A stretch of DNA of 64,000 bases from Prochlorococcus sp. AG-388-A01 (GTDB lineage Bacteria > Cyanobacteriota > Cyanobacteriia > PCC-6307 > Cyanobiaceae): contig QCGK01000002.1 of the NCBI GenBank assembly GCA_003279945.1, positions 62,001-126,000 on the forward strand, given 5' to 3'. Below the pieces are notes generated by a model. That model was not told the DNA's origin and did not search any database. It saw only the letters and a program-made list of their open reading frames with translations. Made by a program: the position numbers and the translations under genes. The number at the start of each line of letters is the position of its first letter. Positions within the stretch are counted from its first letter, which is position 1. Shown piece by piece: positions 62,652-64,000 of this stretch.

Positions 62652-63980
62652 ATGAGGATTATCAAAAGTATTTATATTGATTACAAAAGTCTAGCTTTAG
62701 GTAATAAATTATTTTTAATTGGAATATTTTTCCTACCTTCAGCATTACCCATTGCTGGACTATTTTTATTAATTTCCTTAATTCTTTCATTTAAGAATAA
62801 AAACTATATTTCACTTAAAGATAAATGGAATTTACCTTTATTTATTTCTATAGGAATAATTCTGTTTAGCACTTTAAATATTTCTTTCATAGATAAACCC
62901 TTAATATTATCAACTTACAATATTTCAACAATATGGATTAACCTAATAAACTGGATACCTTTATTCTTCTATTATTGGGGATTCCAAAATTATTTAATTA
63001 CTGGTAAACAAAAAGTAATTTTTGCACAGTGTTTAGTTAGTGGGACTTTTCCAGTAATTTTAAGCATGATACTACAAAAATATTTTAATTTATTTGGGCC
63101 TTACAAAACCCTATATGGACTAATTATTTGGTTTCAAAAAACTATTTATGATGGAGATCCTGCATCTGGTCTTTTTAGTAATCCAAATTACACTGCTATT
63201 TGGTTAGGATTGATTTTACCTTTTGCAATAATATTATTAATTAGTTCTAAAAACTTTTCTGTTAAAAAATATATATTGATAATTTCATGTATTTTTATTG
63301 TTTTCATGATTTTGTTAACTGCTTCAAGGAATGGAATTTTAGGGATAGTTATTACTATTTTTTGTATTTACGGTTTAAGAAAATCTATAATTATTTTTTC
63401 ATCTATAGTTTCATTAATTTTTTTAAGTAATTTATTTGGTTTTTTAGTTAATAGAAATATTACCTTTCATGATTCAATATTACCTAAATCTTTAATTGGA
63501 AAGCTAAGTGAGTTAAGTGTTTTCAGTTTTTTAACCTCAGCACCAAGATTAGAAATTTGGCAATCAGCGTTAGCAAGAATTCAAGAAAGACCTTTTTGGG
63601 GATGGGGTCCCTCAACTTTTTCTTTTTTAAATAAAAATAATAGTTCAATTTTAAACATCCCGATGTTACCAGCGAAAGCTGAACATTCTCATAATTTAAC
63701 GCTAGAGCTTGCTCATAATTTTGGTATTCCTTTATCTTTTATCCTAATGGCAACAATTTTATTTTTTTTATTAATATCTTGGAAATTTATCTTTTTTTCA
63801 ATTCCTTTAGATAAGGACTTGTTATTAAAAAAAGCTTTCTTTACCTCTTCTTTAATTGCTTTTATTAGTCATATTAATGATGTAACTTTGTATGATGGTA
63901 AAATTAGCATAATTGTCAGTATTATGTTTGCTGGTTTAAAAACTATAATTAGCGACAAAAAAGAATATCAAAATCTTTGA
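62652..63980 (+). CDS. O-antigen ligase/polymerase-like membrane protein, 442 aa
   Basis: Wzy/WaaL-type polytopic protein with about 11-12 helices. The large loop near residues ~290-345 contains APRLEIWQSALARIQERPFW GWGPSTF and AEHSHNLTLELAHNFGIPLS, typical of the family's R-x3-W/H-x-HN elements. It probably polymerises or ligates surface polysaccharide. ATG 62652, 89 bases after tRNA-Arg. The gene is complete in the window. Confidence 0.85.
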   Translation: MRIIKSIYIDYKSLALGNKLFLIGIFFLPSALPIAGLFLLISLILSFKNKNYISLKDKWNLPLFISIGIILFSTLNISFIDKPLILSTYNISTIWINLINWIPLFFYYWGFQNYLITGKQKVIFAQCLVSGTFPVILSMILQKYFNLFGPYKTLYGLIIWFQKTIYDGDPASGLFSNPNYTAIWLGLILPFAIILLISSKNFSVKKYILIISCIFIVFMILLTASRNGILGIVITIFCIYGLRKSIIIFSSIVSLIFLSNLFGFLVNRNITFHDSILPKSLIGKLSELSVFSFLTSAPRLEIWQSALARIQERPFWGWGPSTFSFLNKNNSSILNIPMLPAKAEHSHNLTLELAHNFGIPLSFILMATILFFLLISWKFIFFSIPLDKDLLLKKAFFTSSLIAFISHINDVTLYDGKISIIVSIMFAGLKTIISDKKEYQNL

Positions 63981-64000
63981 TTATTTTAGTTATGAATGAT

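Overview
The window reads as chromosomal DNA of a high-light Prochlorococcus, most likely the HLII clade. It is very AT-rich. It encodes psbD/psbC, ycf4, ycf39, petM, a Pcb chlorophyll-binding antenna, flavodoxin, four small high-light-inducible (Hli) proteins and NTRC-type thioredoxin reductase. Gene spacing is tight and the core genes are picocyanobacterial. The clade assignment is from memory of gene content, not from a search.

Layout. 1-2373: an hli cluster followed by small membrane or hypothetical proteins. 2382-10730: ychF, an efflux adaptor, polA (with an unusual insertion near its N-terminus), cysS and dxr. 10731-11835: a sparse stretch with a fourth hli gene and a 58-aa ORF. 11836-18668: a thin [2Fe-2S] ferredoxin, a YheT-like hydrolase, the pntA1/pntA2/pntB transhydrogenase operon, two unknown proteins and NTRC. 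18678-25822: infA, ycf39, petM, ilvH, a lipoprotein cyclophilin, ycf4 and the psbD-psbC operon with its terminator. 25881-28336: maf, cobQ and an SdhB-type ferredoxin.

28342-32970 looks like a small accessory region. It holds a VTT-like membrane protein, a 2OG-Fe(II) oxygenase, 1.3 kb with few genes that contains a candidate Yfr2-type ncRNA, a rhomboid protease, a gene remnant, and two tandem cassettes ending at tRNA-Ser(CGA). Each cassette starts with a copy of the tRNA 3' end, then carries a short inverted repeat, 12-bp repeats, a shared promoter-like block and a small secreted-peptide gene with a conserved leader and an unrelated mature part. This is the most interesting part of the window. 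It resembles scars of tRNA-targeting integrative elements such as tycheposons.

33026-42233 is rich in iron-stress genes (futA, piuC, a porin, an IsiA-like pcb and isiB), interleaved with glyQ and small conserved proteins. 42375-48875 carries a peroxiredoxin-like protein, SemiSWEET, an AEC permease, two glycosyltransferases and an EamA transporter. 48928-59650 is a long co-directional housekeeping block: sppA, aroH, a DUF2808 protein, rpmH, rnpA, a PH-domain protein, yidC, ycf46, serS, rseP, rpsN and pnp. The window ends with cysQ, rsmI, two small or unknown proteins, tRNA-Arg(UCU) and an O-antigen-ligase-like protein.

Two genes (the cyclophilin at 21987 and the AEC permease at 43765) have clearly coding 5' ends but no ATG, GTG or TTG start there.
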